Positions 6,718-8,526 of a stretch of 8,526 nt of DNA are shown piece by piece. How positions within the stretch are numbered: the stretch's first letter is position 1; each line of letters begins with the position of its first letter. The position numbers were made by a program, and so were the translations under genes. Under the pieces are notes generated by a model. That model was not told where the DNA came from and searched no databases. It saw only the letters and a list, made by a program, of their open reading frames with translations. The stretch comes from an uncultured Phaeodactylibacter sp. (lineage in GTDB: Bacteria > Bacteroidota > Bacteroidia > Chitinophagales > Saprospiraceae), in the NCBI GenBank assembly GCA_913062745.1, contig CAJXXJ010000128.1, positions 1 through 8,526 of the forward strand. The letters are read 5' to 3'.

Positions 6718-8526
6718 CTACTCCTGATCCTTCTTTTCTTCGCTTTCACCACCTTCTTCCAGCTGATCTTTCAGCTGATCGAAACCAGCGAGGTCACCGA
6801 GTGTGGATTTCTCCACATTGGACTGCTGCTTCTTGATGGCTTGACGGGTTTCACGACGCTCTTCCTGCTTCTCGCGGCGTACTTCGTCTTTCGCCTCCCG
6901 GCGGATATCGTCGAGGTAACGCAGGTGAGAAACCAGGATACGCTTATCGTCCCGGTTGAATTCGATTACTTTCACCGTCAGGGTCTCTTCCACTTCTGCC
7001 AGCTGACCATCCTCCTTGCGGATATGCTTGATCGGGGCAAATGCTTCGAGGCCGTACGGCATCTGTACGATAGCACCGCGGTCGTCCTTGCGCACCACAG
7101 TAGCTTCGTGGTAAGAGCCTACCGGGAATACATTCTCGAACGTATCCCATGGGTTCTCTTCCAGCTGCTTGTGGCCGAGCGACAGTTTGCGGTTGTCCTT
7201 GTCTATCTCCAGGATCATAATGTCGATCGTCTCCCCTACTTTCGTAAACTCAGAAGGGTGAGAGAATCGCTTGGTCCAGGACAGGTCGGAGATGTGGATC
7301 ATGCCACCGATGCCCTCTTCCAGCTCCACGAATACGCCGTAGGGCGTGAGGTTCTTGACCTCTCCGCTGTGCTGACTGCCTTCCGGGAAACGGTTTTCGA
7401 TATCGCTCCATGGGTCCTTGGACAGTTGCTTGATAGAAAGAGACATCTTGCGGTCTTCGCGGTCGATGGTAACGATCTTCGCATCGTATTCCTGTCCGAG
7501 CTTGAAGTACTCGCGGGCATTGATCGGCTGATTGCTCCAGCTCACCTCGGATACGTGGATCAGGCCTTCTACGCCCGGCTGAATTTCCAGGAACGCACCG
7601 TAATCCTCGATGTTGACAATCTTACCTTTGACAGTGGTTCCTTCAGTAGTGTTTGGATCAAGCACTTCCCACGGATGCGGCTGCAGCTGTTTGAGGCCCA
7701 GAGAAATCCGCTTCTTGTTCTCGTCAAAGTCGAGCACAACCACGTTGATTTTCTGATTCAGTGACAGCACCTCGCTCGGGTGGCTGATGCGCCCCCAGGA
7801 GATATCTGTGATGTACAGCAGGCCGTCTACGCCGCCCAGATCGAGGAATGCACCGAAGTCGGTGATGTTCTTGACCAGGCCTTCGAGTACCTGTCCTTTT
7901 TCCAGGCTTGCGATGATCGCTTCGCGCTGTTCGGCCAGATCGCTTTCGATGAGTGCTTTGTGAGATACAACTGCGTTCTTGATCTGCTCGTTGATCTTCA
8001 CCACTTTGAATTCCATCGTCTTACCGACGTAGGCATCATAATCGATGATTGGCTTGATATCGATCTGTGAGCCCGGCAGGAAGGTTTCCAGCCCGCCGCA
8101 ATCCACGATAAGTCCGCCTTTCGTCTTGCTGATGATGGTACCTTTGATCACGGTGCCGTTAGCGTAGCTGTCTTTGATGTCTTCCCAGGCGCGCAGCAGC
8201 TTGGCTTTACGGCGGGAAAGCACCAACTGACCGCGGGCATCTTCCTGTTGCTCGACGTAAACTTCCACGGTATCGCCTACTTCCAGGTCGGGATTATCGC
8301 GGAACTCCGACATAGAGATCAGACCATCTGACTTGAAGTTGATGTCGAGTACGACGTCGCCATCGCTAATAGCCGTTACTTTACCCTTGACGAGTTCATT
8401 TTCAGCTACGGCACTCATGGTCGACTCAAACTCTTCGAGCATTTTTTCCTGCTCTTGCTCAGAGTAGCGGCTAATGTTGCTGTTACTGATGTCCCAGTCG
8501 AAATCATCGTGTGGTGATTCCGGGTC
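6718..8526 (-). CDS. rpsA: 30S ribosomal protein S1, N-terminus beyond the window
   Basis: S1 binds mRNA on the 30S subunit and helps load it for initiation. The visible 602 residues run from the right edge to TAG 6718-6720. Six S1 RNA-binding domains can be followed. Numbered from the internal Met at 8442, they lie at about 17-78, 97-163, 184-253, 269-340, 355-427 and 442-508. Diagnostic strings are GLETFLPGSQID, ITDFGAFLDLGGVDGLLYIT, EDYGAFLEI, TPYGVFVELEEGIGG and the linker W motifs HPWEV, DPWSD and NPWDT. A Lys/Glu-rich tail (about 510-574) ends in EEKKDQE. The frame stays open for 28 codons above that Met (FDWDISNSNISRYSEQEQEK), and this acidic leader is typical of Bacteroidota S1, so Met 8442 is internal and the start is off-window. 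The first two domains are the most divergent, as expected for the ribosome-docking end of S1. Promoter and any leader autoregulation lie outside. Confidence 0.97.
   Translation of the reverse strand, partial: DPESPHDDFDWDISNSNISRYSEQEQEKMLEEFESTMSAVAENELVKGKVTAISDGDVVLDINFKSDGLISMSEFRDNPDLEVGDTVEVYVEQQEDARGQLVLSRRKAKLLRAWEDIKDSYANGTVIKGTIISKTKGGLIVDCGGLETFLPGSQIDIKPIIDYDAYVGKTMEFKVVKINEQIKNAVVSHKALIESDLAEQREAIIASLEKGQVLEGLVKNITDFGAFLDLGGVDGLLYITDISWGRISHPSEVLSLNQKINVVVLDFDENKKRISLGLKQLQPHPWEVLDPNTTEGTTVKGKIVNIEDYGAFLEIQPGVEGLIHVSEVSWSNQPINAREYFKLGQEYDAKIVTIDREDRKMSLSIKQLSKDPWSDIENRFPEGSQHSGEVKNLTPYGVFVELEEGIGGMIHISDLSWTKRFSHPSEFTKVGETIDIMILEIDKDNRKLSLGHKQLEENPWDTFENVFPVGSYHEATVVRKDDRGAIVQMPYGLEAFAPIKHIRKEDGQLAEVEETLTVKVIEFNRDDKRILVSHLRYLDDIRREAKDEVRREKQEERRETRQAIKKQQSNVEKSTLGDLAGFDQLKDQLEEGGESEEKKDQE

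Noticed and set aside
6841..7764. A 307-residue plus-strand frame opposite rpsA
   Set aside because: It is a mirror of highly conserved S1 repeats on the minus strand and has no recognisable domain or credible start signal.
7000..8400. Repeated segments in rpsA as a DNA repeat array
   Set aside because: They are diverged S1 domain repeats at the protein level, not a nucleotide repeat or CRISPR array.
8440..8442. ATG 8442 as the start of rpsA
   Set aside because: The frame stays open upstream to the window edge and encodes the acidic FDWD-type leader typical of Bacteroidota S1.

Overview
The bulk of this window (about 317 to 8526) looks like chromosomal DNA of a Bacteroidota bacterium. The evidence is a Bacteroidota-style translation initiation factor IF-2 with a very long Lys/Pro/Glu-rich arm and GLKV-GKIDL-type motifs, a six-domain ribosomal protein S1 that closely resembles Bacteroidota S1, and a TPR-CHAT protein of a kind common in that phylum. 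Placement within Saprospiria/Lewinella-like lineages is a guess from the general look of the proteins and moderate GC (32/60 in one infB G-domain line).

Layout. Bases 1-~316 do not fit the rest. They hold an internal fragment of an alphaproteobacterial-type tyrosine integrase (+), abutting the start of an unrecognised gene (-) that has its own promoter and Shine-Dalgarno site. They are GC-rich (78/120 in the first 120 bases) and end abruptly at the 5'-truncated infB frame. From 317 to 3250 is infB (+, lacking its true N-terminus), followed by a clear intrinsic terminator. Converging on it are two minus-strand genes: a signal-peptide/TPR/CHAT/C-terminal-membrane-anchor protein (3858-6596) and a CYTH-domain protein (3353-3871). 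They overlap by 14 bases and are probably co-transcribed. A 121-base intergenic gap then carries the rpsA terminator and probably the CHAT promoter. From 6718 to the right edge is rpsA (-, its 5' end beyond the window).

How the genes work together. infB and rpsA are core translation genes: IF-2 delivers initiator tRNA, and S1 holds mRNA on the 30S subunit. They lie on opposite strands and are not one operon. The CHAT-CYTH pair between them is the accessory part: a predicted exported, membrane-anchored caspase/separase-fold protein translationally linked to a triphosphate-binding or nucleotide-cyclase-fold protein. No CRISPR array, tRNA, rRNA or complete mobile element was seen. The most notable points are the composite left edge, the CHAT-CYTH overlap, and a strongly AT-rich block inside the TPR part of the CHAT gene.
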